Origin: Clostridium pasteurianum BC1
GTDB taxonomy: Bacteria; Bacillota; Clostridia; Clostridiales; Clostridiaceae
Assembly: GCF_000389635.1 (NCBI RefSeq)
Contig: NC_021182.1
Location: forward strand, 1,550,001 to 1,614,000
DNA: 64,000 bases
Direction: 5' to 3'
Shown: piece by piece, positions 18,364 to 27,040 of the stretch
How positions within the stretch are numbered: position 1 is the stretch's first letter
How the letters are laid out: each line of letters starts with the position of its first letter
Program-made: the position numbers and the translations under genes
The notes under the pieces: model-generated
What the model was told of the DNA's origin: nothing
The model's input: the letters and a program-made list of their open reading frames with translations, nothing else
Database searches by the model: none

Positions 18364-18588
18364 ATGAGTTTTTCAAATAAAGATGATAAAAGTGAAGAAG
18401 AATTATTATTAATAAAACTTGAAGAGTTAGAAAATAGATTTGATGAGGATAGTACGAAAAAGAGTACAATTAAAAAAATAAAAAATAACTTACAAAATTT
18501 AGAGTTTAGTGGTCCTGAAACTGATATTAATAAGATTAAAAAAGATTTAATTTCAGCAATATTAGAAATAATATCTTGGATGGGGTAG
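18364..18588 (+). CDS. Small acidic protein of unknown function
   Basis: A 74-residue, highly charged, helix-forming protein (DDKSEEELLLIKLEELENRF) with a hydrophobic end, IISWMG. GGAGG is well placed before the ATG. No family recognised. The heptad spacing of Leu and Ile suggests a coiled coil. Confidence 0.5.
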   Translation: MSFSNKDDKSEEELLLIKLEELENRFDEDSTKKSTIKKIKNNLQNLEFSGPETDINKIKKDLISAILEIISWMG

Positions 18589-18701
18589 ATATTTATAATT
18601 CTGAATATTCTAAAAATTTCAATTGAGTAATGTAACATAGTAAAATATGACGTAACTAATGTGTATACTTAGAGTTTCAATAACATGGATGGTGATAAGT
18701 T

Positions 18702-18758
18702 ATGCTTATAGAAGAAAATGTTAAGAATATTTTTAAAGGTCTTGGTGCTGACCAATGA
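18702..18758 (+). other. Very short ORF coupled to GrpB-like gene
   Basis: The ORF MLIEENVKNIFKGLGADQ (18 codons) ends in ATGA, overlapping the next start. Either it is a leader peptide, or it is the remains of an upstream gene whose translation drives the GrpB-like gene, which lacks a strong ribosome site of its own. Confidence 0.3.
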
Positions 18759-19267
18759 AAACAAAAAAAGTCATTGTTGTTCCATATGATTCTAAATGGA
18801 ATGATGAATTTGAAAAAATAAAATTCTATTTAGAAAAAGCACTTGAAGACAGTATTCTTGCAATTGAGCATGTAGGAAGCACTTCTATAGAGGGGTTATC
18901 CGCTAAGCCAATTATAGATATAGATGTCATTATTGAAAACTATGATAAATTTGAAGATGTTAAATCTCGTTTAAAAAATTTAGGCTATTATCATGAAGGA
19001 GACTTAGGAATAAAAGATAGAGAAGCTTTTAGATATAATGAAAAGCATGGATTTATGACTCATCACTTATATGTTTGTCCACGAGATTCTCAGGAGTTAA
19101 AAAGGCACATTGCTTTTCGAGATTATTTGAGAACACATAAAGAAGATAGGGAAAGATATAGTGTAATTAAATTACAAGCAGCAATAAAGTATCCAACAGA
19201 TATCGATAGCTACATAGAAACTAAAAGTCCTTTTATTACTGAAATTTATAAAAAATGTGGATTATGA
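18755..19267 (+). CDS. GrpB family (UPF0157) nucleotidyltransferase-fold protein
   Basis: A 170-residue protein with the family pattern: VVPYDSKWNDEFEKIK, IEHVGSTSIEGLSAKPIIDI (the GS and DxD of a nucleotidyltransferase fold), and HLYVCPRDSQELKRHIAFRD. The family is of uncertain function, linked to dephospho-CoA kinase or nucleotide transfer in some fusions. It overlaps the preceding 18-codon ORF by 4 bp. Confidence 0.75.
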   Translation: MKTKKVIVVPYDSKWNDEFEKIKFYLEKALEDSILAIEHVGSTSIEGLSAKPIIDIDVIIENYDKFEDVKSRLKNLGYYHEGDLGIKDREAFRYNEKHGFMTHHLYVCPRDSQELKRHIAFRDYLRTHKEDRERYSVIKLQAAIKYPTDIDSYIETKSPFITEIYKKCGL

Positions 19268-19641
19268 GCGTTATTTTTACTTAATTTGTACGCAACTTTC
19301 TTATAAGATGCAATAGTAAAAAAATGCGAAGTAAAGATTATTTAAATAATACACAAGCAAATAGTAATTTGACGAGCAAGTTTAACAACAGAATAATAAA
19401 TGACAATTTGGTGAAGGATTGAAATCAAGTCTGTGTGGTGCTATATGTTGGTACATTTAACATCATTCAACCTTATATTTTGTTGAAGCCATGTTTTTGA
19501 AAAGTGCTACATTCTAAAAATTAACTTATGGTTAATTTTATTCCTTTATCTTTAATAAATGTTCAATTGTAGAAGTGGATGAAATTAGATAAAATATACT
19601 CAAAGAAACGTTTCTTTAGTACCATGTTTGGAGATGATAAA
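19268..19641. other. Spacer without a recognised gene
   Basis: About 370 bp of AT-rich sequence. A frame continuous with the XRE-TPR gene opens at ATG 19579 but lacks a ribosome site. I see no clear promoter, terminator or gene remnant. Confidence 0.4.
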
Positions 19642-20739
19642 ATGCCGATGAATATAATTATTCAAGAAAAAAGGAAAGAAATTGGATTAACTCAAGAGCA
19701 AATTGGGGATTATCTTGGTGTGTCTACTCCTGCCGTTAACAAGTGGGAAAAAGGGTATACTTACCCCGATATTTCTTTGTTACCCGCACTTGCACGGTTA
19801 CTCAAAGTTGATTTGAATACGTTGCTTTGTTTTAATGAAGGGTTAACAGAACAAGAAATAGGTCACTTTAGCAATGAAGTAGGAGCTACAATTAGTACAA
19901 ATGGTTTTGAGGACGGCTTTACTATGAGTATCAAAAAAATACGGGAATATCCAAACTGTGATATGCTTATCCATTCAATTGCATTACTTTTGGACGGTGC
20001 TTTGCTAATGTATGGAGCAAGCATTGACGATAAAGAATCCTATGAAAAACAAATTACAGCCTTGTATGAGCGTGCTGCTAAAAGCGATAATGATCAAGTT
20101 AGGGATAAAGCAATTTATATGCTGGTTTGTAAATATCTTGCTCGTATGGAATATGAGAAAGCACAGGAAATGTTAGACTTATTGCCAGAAAGAACTACTT
20201 TAGATAAAACAGATCTTCAAGCTAGACTTTTCATCAAACAAGACAAACTTGATGAAGCCGCTAGGCTACTAGAACGTAAATTACTCAATGTAGCCAATGA
20301 AGTGCAGATGATTTTAATGAGTTTGGCTGAAATTGAGATGAAAGAAGGAGACAGCCAAAATGCTTCTCATTTGGCGGAACTTTCTCAGAAGGTCATAAAG
20401 TTGTTTGGACTTGGGGATATGCAAGCCCTTGCCATACCACTCCACGTTGCTATCTTACAAAAAAATGTTGAGGACAGTATTTCACTTTTGAAATCTTATT
20501 TTTCGGCAACTTTTACACCGTGGGACGTTAGTAAATCCTCTCTGTACCGTCATATCGCAGTAAAATTGAAAACAGCAAAAGCAGTAAAAGAAGAGGTAAT
20601 AAAAGAAAAACAGGAGAACTTAGGAAAACAAGTGCGACTAGCGTTGCTTTCTGAGCTTAAAAATAGTCCTAAATATATGTTCCTCCATTCGAATGCAGAA
20701 TTTCAACAGTTGATCGAAGAGTATCGAACCAAATGTTGA
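19642..20739 (+). CDS. XRE-family regulator with TPR-like repeats
   Basis: The N-terminal 60 residues are a Cro/CI helix-turn-helix (RKEIGLTQEQIGDYLGVSTP then AVNKWEKG, PDISLLPALARLL). The remaining 300 residues are helical and fit tetratricopeptide-like repeats, as in peptide-responsive regulators. GGAGAT sits 7-8 bp before ATG 19642; an in-frame ATG at 19579 has no ribosome site. The group II intron begins 17 bp after its stop codon. The target genes are unknown. Confidence 0.72.
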   Translation: MPMNIIIQEKRKEIGLTQEQIGDYLGVSTPAVNKWEKGYTYPDISLLPALARLLKVDLNTLLCFNEGLTEQEIGHFSNEVGATISTNGFEDGFTMSIKKIREYPNCDMLIHSIALLLDGALLMYGASIDDKESYEKQITALYERAAKSDNDQVRDKAIYMLVCKYLARMEYEKAQEMLDLLPERTTLDKTDLQARLFIKQDKLDEAARLLERKLLNVANEVQMILMSLAEIEMKEGDSQNASHLAELSQKVIKLFGLGDMQALAIPLHVAILQKNVEDSISLLKSYFSATFTPWDVSKSSLYRHIAVKLKTAKAVKEEVIKEKQENLGKQVRLALLSELKNSPKYMFLHSNAEFQQLIEEYRTKC

Positions 20740-20755
20740 GAGCTAAATTCCAATT

Positions 20756-22628
20756 GTGCGCCCAGCAAAGGGTAACTAACCTAGCAGGTGGGAATCCTGT
20801 CTGAGCAAGGTCTAACCAACCAGCAGTAGCGAGTCTTGAGTTGTCATCAGTAATGATGGGAGCTAAGCGTAGACAGCGAGAAAGTAGGGTTGAAAGCTAT
20901 TGAGCCTCGAAATTTTGTATATCAGAGGGCTGACGTCTTAATTGGTGCGGAAAGCAAAATCACATAGGTCGTAATGGTAAGAACTATGTGGCACTGCGGG
21001 GTCAAAGGGCCAATCATGCTTTACATTGTGGTTAATTATCAACTGGGGAGAGCCTGCCGTTTCTTAGTAATAAGTATGACAGACAACAATAAAACGGAGA
21101 ATGTCAAATGAACGACAGGCAGTCGGATAGTCTCATAGTACCGCTGAAACTGGGTAATGCCAGTGGAGGGAAGGGGATTACATAATAACAATCTTTCTGA
21201 GGACACATCATCTGTACTCAGGGACAGGAGAAATGATGGAAACAAAATTAGAAAGAATAGCAGAAATATCAGCAAAGACTCGAAAGCCAGAATTTACTTC
21301 GCTATATCATCATATTAATGATGGTATGCTAAGACAGTGCCACAAAGAACTAGATGGAAATAAGGCAGTAGGCATTGATAGAGTTACAAAAACAAAATAC
21401 GAAGTAAATCTAGAAGAAAATATATCTAATTTAGTAAAACGGTTAAAGAATAAGTCATACAAACCTTTACCATCATTAAGAGTATTCATACCGAAAGGTA
21501 ATGGAAAAATGCGACCATTAGGAATTGCATCCTATGAAGATAAGATGGTGCAACTAGCAGTAAAGAAGATACTGGAAGCAATCTATGAACCAAGATTTTT
21601 GAGAAATATGCATGGTTTCAGACCGAGACGAGGTTGTCATGATGCTATCAAGGAAGTTTATAACGGAATGTATCATGGAAAGATAAACTACATTGTTGAT
21701 TCGGACATCAAAGGCTTCTTTAACCACATGAGTCATGAATGGATAATGAAATTTTTGGGAGTATACATAAAAGACCCAAATCTCCTATGGCTGATTAATA
21801 AATACTTGAAAGCTGGGGTAATAACTGAGGGCGTATTTGAAGAAAGTACAGATGGTTCTGCTCAAGGGAATATCATAAGCCCAATAATAGCAAATATTTA
21901 TATGCATAACGTTCTAATGTTGTGGTATAAGATTGTTATTACAAAAGAAACAAAGGGAGATAGCTTTTTGACAGTTTATGCAGATGATTTTATAGCAGGA
22001 TTCCAGTACAAATGGGAAGCTGAGAAATACTACGGTGAACTCAAGAAAAGAATGGGAAAATTCAATCTAGAGATGGAAGATAGTAAAAGTAGATTACTGG
22101 AGTTTGGTAAATTTGCAGAAGAAAACCGGAAAGCAAGGGGAGAAGGTAAACCAGAAACATTCGATTTCTTAGGATTTACATTTTTCTGTGGGAAAAGTCG
22201 CAGAGGATATCCATGTGTCATGTTACAAACAAGTAGAAAGAAATTTAGACAAAAGCTGAAGGATACTAAAAAGTGGCTATACGATAATAGAACTATGCTG
22301 GTTAAAGAAATGATAAAGGCATTGAATCTTAAGCTGGTTGGACATTATAGGTACTATGGTGTATCCTTCAACGGCAAGATGATAACAAACTTTTTGCATA
22401 GAGTACAGCAATTTCTATGTAAGTCACTGAATAGGCGAAGTGATAAGAAAAGCTACAGCTGGGATGGATATATAGAAATGCTGAAATATTATCCACTAGC
22501 GAAACCAAAGATATATTTTAAGTTGTTTTAGCTGTGCTGTGAACGTTATTATGAGGAGCCGTATGCGGGAAAGCCGCACGTACGGATTCTGTGAGGGGCT
22601 TATATTGTGAGGTGTAAGTCTACTCGAC
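20756..22628 (+). mobile_element. Group II intron, apparently complete
   Basis: The 5' end GTGCGCCCAGC (20756) matches the group II GUGYG consensus. The ORF for the intron protein follows. Domain V is visible at about 22555-22590 (GAGCCGTATGCGGGAAAGCC, then GCACGTACGG), and domain VI leads to the 3' end CTACTCGAC at 22628. The element lies between the XRE-TPR gene and the cupin gene, in the same orientation, and interrupts neither. Exact ends are inferred from consensus only. Confidence 0.85.
21233..22531 (+). CDS. Group II intron reverse transcriptase/maturase
   Basis: A 432-residue intron protein that helps splicing and copies the intron into DNA. Reverse transcriptase blocks are seen in order: PLGIASYEDKMVQLAVKKIL, HGFRPRRGCHDAI, DSDIKGFFNHM, GSAQGNIISPIIANIYM and the catalytic YADDFIAG. 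A thumb/domain X region follows (FNGKMITNFLHRVQQFL). The protein ends at KPKIYFKLF without a zinc or HNH endonuclease domain, so it belongs to the En-minus type. AGGAG precedes ATG 21233/21236. The reading frame is intact. Confidence 0.9.
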   Translation: MMETKLERIAEISAKTRKPEFTSLYHHINDGMLRQCHKELDGNKAVGIDRVTKTKYEVNLEENISNLVKRLKNKSYKPLPSLRVFIPKGNGKMRPLGIASYEDKMVQLAVKKILEAIYEPRFLRNMHGFRPRRGCHDAIKEVYNGMYHGKINYIVDSDIKGFFNHMSHEWIMKFLGVYIKDPNLLWLINKYLKAGVITEGVFEESTDGSAQGNIISPIIANIYMHNVLMLWYKIVITKETKGDSFLTVYADDFIAGFQYKWEAEKYYGELKKRMGKFNLEMEDSKSRLLEFGKFAEENRKARGEGKPETFDFLGFTFFCGKSRRGYPCVMLQTSRKKFRQKLKDTKKWLYDNRTMLVKEMIKALNLKLVGHYRYYGVSFNGKMITNFLHRVQQFLCKSLNRRSDKKSYSWDGYIEMLKYYPLAKPKIYFKLF

Positions 22629-22673
22629 TAAGGTTGAGCAATATGAATAGTAATTGAAAGGATGATGTTTTTT

Positions 22674-23153
22674 ATGGACAAGAAAGTTAAGATCTCTAGA
22701 ATGGCCGATATCGAGCAGCAAAATAGTATCTCAGGTAATAATTATCAATTTTGTCGCCACAAATTTATTAAAGGTGAAGAAGGTTTTAAGTCTAATGTTG
22801 CGTTTTTACGTATTCCACCTAAGAAAGCTGCCTTTCCCTTGCATTATCACGAATACAGTGAAGAAACCTTTTATATAATATCGGGTACGGGTAGATTATT
22901 AATCAAAGATGGGGAGCGCGAGGTTAAGGCAGGAGATATAGTATTCTTTCCTTCAGGTATTGAAGGTACGCACAAATTGATAAATAGTTCCTCTACCGAA
23001 GATCTGATTTATATTGATTTTGACACCTATGTACCTCTCGATATTACCTATTATCCGGGTAAAGATAAAATTGGAATCTTCGGTGAAAACTATACAGGAG
23101 TTTTACGAAAGTCCAGCACAATTGGTCTGTATGAAGATGAAGATGATATTTGA
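22674..23153 (+). CDS. Cupin-domain protein
   Basis: A small beta-barrel cupin of about 160 residues. Metal-binding motif 1 is seen as PLHYHEYSEETFYIISGTGR, and motif 2 as AGDIVFFPSGIEGTHKLIN. The two histidines and the glutamate needed for a metal site are present. AAAGGA at 22656-22661 is too near ATG 22662, so ATG 22674 is preferred. It starts 45 bp after the intron. Enzyme or sensor, the role is unknown. Confidence 0.72.
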   Translation: MDKKVKISRMADIEQQNSISGNNYQFCRHKFIKGEEGFKSNVAFLRIPPKKAAFPLHYHEYSEETFYIISGTGRLLIKDGEREVKAGDIVFFPSGIEGTHKLINSSSTEDLIYIDFDTYVPLDITYYPGKDKIGIFGENYTGVLRKSSTIGLYEDEDDI

Positions 23154-23327
23154 ATTGAGAAATAAAATAACTTAAAACACATCTGACAGCGCCCGTGACG
23201 AATTCCAATTTGTCTGACTGAATAAAATGAGCATAATGTGTGATTTATTTAATGCACATTTTTCTAATAGTACGAAGAAATGAAAGAGATTTTAATTAAA
23301 TAGTAATCTATTTAAATAAAATTTGTA
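23154..23327. other. Spacer with repeat-edge fragment
   Basis: Holds TTTTTCTAATAGTACGAAGA at about 23261-23280, the left edge found in repeat copies A and B, but none of the other repeat modules. Nothing else recognised. Confidence 0.45.
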
Positions 23328-23356
23328 TTGACAGCTTATAAAATTAAGTATATTAT
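23328..23356 (+). promoter_or_regulatory. Promoter of the T-box/trpE(G) operon
   Basis: TTGACA (23328-23333), a 17-bp spacer and TATTAT (23351-23356) form a near-consensus sigma-A promoter. Transcription would start about 23363, at the beginning of the T-box leader. Confidence 0.8.
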
Positions 23357-23363
23357 CTAAATA

Positions 23364-23622
23364 ATAGAAAAAATTGATGACGAGAAGTAGTAAATGTAAG
23401 AATTTAGTTAAAGCGAGTTTGGAATAGTGTAAGCCAAATACTGTAGCTTATGTTGAATGGATCTCTGAGATGTGATGTGAAATGATAGTAGCAGTAAACG
23501 GTGGTCTACCGTTAAAAAGACGGGGTATCGAGTTAAATCTGTACCTGATAAAGAAATGTTTATATTTAGGTGGCATAGCGGAGTTTAACACTTCGTCCTT
23601 TAAAGGACGAAGTGTTTTTTAC
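23364..23622 (+). promoter_or_regulatory. Tryptophan-type T-box riboswitch
   Basis: The leader RNA has a long Stem I. A TGG triplet (23458-23460) lies in a GAATGGA context that fits a specifier loop for tRNA-Trp. The T-box element AGGTGGCATAGCGG lies at 23568-23581, followed by a strong terminator (ACACTTCGTCC with GGACGAAGTGT, then TTTTTT) at 23588-23618. Uncharged tRNA-Trp should stabilise the antiterminator and turn on the downstream anthranilate synthase gene. The specifier assignment is by eye but agrees with the gene controlled. Confidence 0.8.
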
Positions 23623-23639
23623 ATTATTACATTTTAATT

Positions 23640-23762
23640 TAGTAATGCATTGTTCTGAAAAGTTTTTAATATTGCTGTACTACTTATGATATAAATTTAA
23701 TATGGTTGGCACCACGGTCACTTCGTCCCATTTTAGGATGAAGTGACTTTTTTATTTTAATA
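23640..23762 (+). promoter_or_regulatory. Second T-box antiterminator/terminator module
   Basis: A second T-box-like element, GGTTGGCACCACGG at 23704-23717, is directly followed by a terminator stem GTCACTTCGTCC / GGATGAAGTGAC and a T run (to about 23755). Only some 80 bp separate it from the first terminator, too short for a full Stem I. This looks like a partial duplication that adds a second checkpoint to the same leader. Confidence 0.65.
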
Positions 23763-23809
23763 TATTAAATCATAAATTTTATAATATTAAGTAATGAGGA
23801 GGAAAAGAT

Positions 23810-25996
23810 TTGTATAACTTCACTGAAAATACTAATTGTAAATCTGAATATATTACAAAAGGAGGTATTAAGGTTATTAGAACAAAAGAATCCTTAAAGG
23901 ATGATGATTCTATAGCTAAAATTTCTAAAAAGTTGGTTCACAATAAAGGAGCAATTTTTGCAAGTGATTATGAGTACCCAAATAGATATTCAAGATGGGA
24001 ATTTGCTTTTACAAACCCCTGCTTAGAACTTAGATGTTTTCAAAGGAAATTTACTATTAATTCACTTAATAAAAGAGGTGATTTATTACTAGATATAATA
24101 GCCTGTAAATTAAAAGAAATTAAAGAAGTGGAAATATGTGTGGAAAGTAAAGAACATATTGAGGGAATAGTTCAAGAAGCTAATGAATTTTTTTGCGAAG
24201 AGGATAGAAGTAAACAAGTATCAGTATTTTTAATTATTAGAAAGATAAAAGATATATTTGAATCAAAAGAAGATAGTAATCTTGGACTATATGGAGCATT
24301 TGGATATGATTTAGTATTTCAATTTGAACCAGAAATTGAACTAAAAAAAGAGAGATCAGATAAGCAGCAAGATTTAGTTCTGTATTTACCAGATAGGCTG
24401 ACTGTAGTAGATAATGAGTCAAAAGATGGATATGTTTTAAGTTATGAATTTACAACAGCTAAAGGTAGTACAGAAGGTTTAAAAAGGATAGAAAGATTAA
24501 ATAATAATAAAATACAACAATGTGAAAATTTTAATAACGAAAGTTCTAAATTAGGAGAATACGCAAGTATAGTAAGCAAGGCTTTAGATTCATTTAGAAA
24601 AGGTGATCTATTTGAAGTTGTTCCTTCCCATTTATTATCAAAAGAAATTAATATGACTGCTGATGAAATATTTTATAACTTGAGAGAAATTAATCCAAGT
24701 CCATATGGTTTTTTTATTAATTTGGGAGATAAATTTTTGGTGGGAAGTTCTCCAGAAATGTATGTAAGAGTTGAAAAAAACAGAGTGGAGACATGTCCTA
24801 TATCTGGAACTACAAAAAGAGGAAAGAATGCAATTGACGATTCAGAGCAAATTAAAAAATTAATCAATTCCAATAAAGATGAAGAAGAGTTGACTATGTG
24901 TACAGATGTGGATCGTAATGATAAATCCAGAATATGTATACCAGGTTCTGTAAAGGTAATTGGTAGACGTCAAATAGAAATGTACTCACATTTAATTCAT
25001 ACTGTAGACCATGTAGAAGGATATCTTAATGATGAATATGATTGTATAGATGCTTTTTTAACTCATATGTGGGCAGTTACAATAACAGGATCGCCTAAAA
25101 GAGCTGCCATAGAATGGATTGAGGAGCAGGAAAAAGCACCAAGAGAATGGTATGGAGGTGCTGTTGGTTATATTTTATTCAATGGTGATATGAATACAGG
25201 ATTAACCCTTAGAACTATAAGAATTAAGAATAACATTGCACAGGTAAGGGTTGGAGCTACGCTATTAATCCATTCACAGCCTAATGAGGAAGAAGAGGAA
25301 ACTTACACAAAGGCAGCAGCGTTACTGGAAAGTTTAAATCGCAAAGAAAGTTTAATAAAAGATAATGAAAAACGTGAAGTTGATTTTAATGTATGTAAAA
25401 ATAAGAAAATATTGATTGTAGATCATGAAGATTCCTTTGTTAACACATTAGCTAGTTATATTAAACAATTAGGAGCTCATACAGTAACTTTAAGATATGA
25501 TTTGGCTGAAAATGTATTAAAAGAAGATAGTTTTGATGCAGTTGTATTATCACCAGGACCGGGAAGACCTAAAAGATTTAATTTATCAAATACAATAAAA
25601 TTATGTTTGAATAAAAAAATACCTATATTTGGAGTATGCCTAGGGATGCAGGGATTGATAGAGTATTTTGGTGGAAAATTAAAACAGCTTAATTATCCTA
25701 GACATGGTAAGAAGCTTAATGTTAAAAATGACTTATCATTTAATGTATGGAGTGATATAGGAGAAAATTTACAAGCTGGACTATATCATTCGATTTATTG
25801 TGACAATATTCCAGATTCATTTAATATAATTGCAAAAGATGAAGAGGGTATAGCAATGGGTATTCAACATAAGCAGTTGCCTATAATTGCTGTGCAATTC
25901 CATCCAGAATCAATATTAACTGCTGCAGGTAATTCAGGAATAAAATTATTAAATAATGTTTTTGAGGAGTTATTTAATTTTTACACAGTAAAATAA
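23810..25996 (+). CDS. trpE(G): Fused anthranilate synthase TrpE(G)
   Basis: A 728-residue protein. The N-terminal part is the chorismate-binding TrpE domain (PNRYSRWEFAFTNPC, LGLYGAFGYDLVFQFEPE, TCPISGTTKRGKN, DRNDKSRIC, YGGAVGYILFNGDMNTGLTL). The C-terminal 200 residues are a class I glutamine amidotransferase (LIVDHEDSFVNTLASYI, SPGPGRP, GVCLGMQG with catalytic Cys, QFHPESI). It makes anthranilate from chorismate and glutamine. The single-chain form resembles alpha-proteobacterial TrpE(G). TTG 23810 has GAGGAGG 7 bp upstream. No other trp gene follows, so anthranilate may feed a pathway encoded elsewhere. Confidence 0.88.
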   Translation: MYNFTENTNCKSEYITKGGIKVIRTKESLKDDDSIAKISKKLVHNKGAIFASDYEYPNRYSRWEFAFTNPCLELRCFQRKFTINSLNKRGDLLLDIIACKLKEIKEVEICVESKEHIEGIVQEANEFFCEEDRSKQVSVFLIIRKIKDIFESKEDSNLGLYGAFGYDLVFQFEPEIELKKERSDKQQDLVLYLPDRLTVVDNESKDGYVLSYEFTTAKGSTEGLKRIERLNNNKIQQCENFNNESSKLGEYASIVSKALDSFRKGDLFEVVPSHLLSKEINMTADEIFYNLREINPSPYGFFINLGDKFLVGSSPEMYVRVEKNRVETCPISGTTKRGKNAIDDSEQIKKLINSNKDEEELTMCTDVDRNDKSRICIPGSVKVIGRRQIEMYSHLIHTVDHVEGYLNDEYDCIDAFLTHMWAVTITGSPKRAAIEWIEEQEKAPREWYGGAVGYILFNGDMNTGLTLRTIRIKNNIAQVRVGATLLIHSQPNEEEEETYTKAAALLESLNRKESLIKDNEKREVDFNVCKNKKILIVDHEDSFVNTLASYIKQLGAHTVTLRYDLAENVLKEDSFDAVVLSPGPGRPKRFNLSNTIKLCLNKKIPIFGVCLGMQGLIEYFGGKLKQLNYPRHGKKLNVKNDLSFNVWSDIGENLQAGLYHSIYCDNIPDSFNIIAKDEEGIAMGIQHKQLPIIAVQFHPESILTAAGNSGIKLLNNVFEELFNFYTVK

Positions 25997-26025
25997 GAAA
26001 TATATCTATGTAAGGGGAATCAAAA

Positions 26026-26328
26026 GTGAATAATTGTAGAGATCTAAATGAAGTGAGAGAAAATATAGACAGAATTGACAATCAAATAGTTAAATTGATT
26101 TCTGAAAGAAGTTATTATGTGAAGCAAGCAGCTAAATTCAAAAAAGATACAGAAGATGTAAAAGCACCAAGACGAGTAGAAATGGTTATTGAAAAAGTAA
26201 GTAGGCTTGCAGAAAAAAATAATGTAAGCCCAAATATAGTAGAGATAGTTTATCGTAATATGATAAATTCTTTTATTAACCTTGAAATAGAAGAGCATAG
26301 TCAAATAAATAAAAAAGAGGTTAAATAA
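26026..26328 (+). CDS. AroQ-type chorismate mutase
   Basis: A 100-residue all-helical chorismate mutase: LNEVRENIDRIDNQIVKLIS, ERSYYVKQAAKFKKD and APRRVEMVIEKVSRLAE match helix 1 and the catalytic Arg/Lys positions of the AroQ class. It would convert chorismate to prephenate, the branch to Phe and Tyr. GTG 26026 follows AAGGGG. It lies 29 bp after trpE(G) and probably shares its T-box transcript, an unusual pairing because the two enzymes compete for chorismate. An isochorismate-pyruvate lyase role cannot be excluded. Confidence 0.78.
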   Translation: MNNCRDLNEVRENIDRIDNQIVKLISERSYYVKQAAKFKKDTEDVKAPRRVEMVIEKVSRLAEKNNVSPNIVEIVYRNMINSFINLEIEEHSQINKKEVK

Positions 26329-26366
26329 CTAGATTTATATAATGAAAATATAGTAAAGGATAGAAA

Positions 26367-26819
26367 ATGTATATGGAAAATATAAAAGATATCTTGGAAA
26401 AAAATAATTTTTCATTTGAATTGATTCATAATGATATACCTATTCATACAGCAAAAGAAGGTGCTGATTATTTTAAAATTGATATTGCTCAAATAGCACC
26501 AACATTGATAATATATACTAATGTAGGGTTTTATGTGTTGATTATTTCGGGTGGAAGAGGTCATGTGGATTTTAAAGAAGTAAAACATTTGCTAAATTGT
26601 AAAAATGTTAGAATGGCAACTAAAGATGAAGTTAAGTTGATAACAGGGTTTTCAGTGGGAAATGTGCCGATGTTTGGAATACCATTGCCATATATAGTAG
26701 ATAAAAGACTTTTAAAATTTTCTTTTGTTTGTGGTGGTTTGGGAGAAAAGAATACAACTTTAAAAGTTGATCCAAATATCTTATTAAAATTAAATAAAGT
26801 CATTGCAATATTAGATTAA
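26367..26819 (+). CDS. YbaK/EbsC-type aminoacyl-tRNA deacylase
   Basis: A 150-residue protein of the YbaK/ProX editing fold, which clears mischarged aminoacyl-tRNA. Seen: FELIHNDIPIHTAKEGADYF (N-terminal strand and helix), the fold core YVLIISGGRGHVDFKEVK, and the GFSVGNVPMFGIPLPYIVD family motif with the usual GxxPPxG region altered to GNVPMFG. It is the third gene after the T-box leader, before a terminator at 26890. The tRNA specificity is unknown. Confidence 0.75.
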   Translation: MYMENIKDILEKNNFSFELIHNDIPIHTAKEGADYFKIDIAQIAPTLIIYTNVGFYVLIISGGRGHVDFKEVKHLLNCKNVRMATKDEVKLITGFSVGNVPMFGIPLPYIVDKRLLKFSFVCGGLGEKNTTLKVDPNILLKLNKVIAILD

Positions 26820-26889
26820 AAACTTATATGATATCAAATAAGTTTAATATATATATCAATAATCATTGATATATTTTCATTGTTAATTT

Positions 26890-26921
26890 AGATATAGTTC
26901 TTAGAGCTATATCTTTTTTAT
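26890..26921 (+). terminator. Terminator of the trpE(G) operon
   Basis: AGATATAG and CTATATCT form the stem around TTCTTAGAG, followed by TTTTTTAT. It lies 70 bp after the YbaK-type gene. The repeat right-end motif TAATACGGACT follows at 26978-26988. Confidence 0.75.
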
Positions 26922-27004
26922 GGTATCGATAAAATATGGAAATAATGTTTAGTTAAAGGTATGATTACTATATAAATTAATACGGACTTTTCATCTACTG
27001 CGAA

Positions 27005-27040
27005 TTAAAAGGAGGTGCAAATCCAGATCCTTTTAATCTG
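27005..27040 (-). terminator. Terminator of the MFS gene
   Basis: TTAAAAGGA and TCCTTTTAA form an inverted repeat overlapping the 3' end of the minus-strand MFS gene. The stem is AT-rich and lacks a long T run. Confidence 0.4.
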
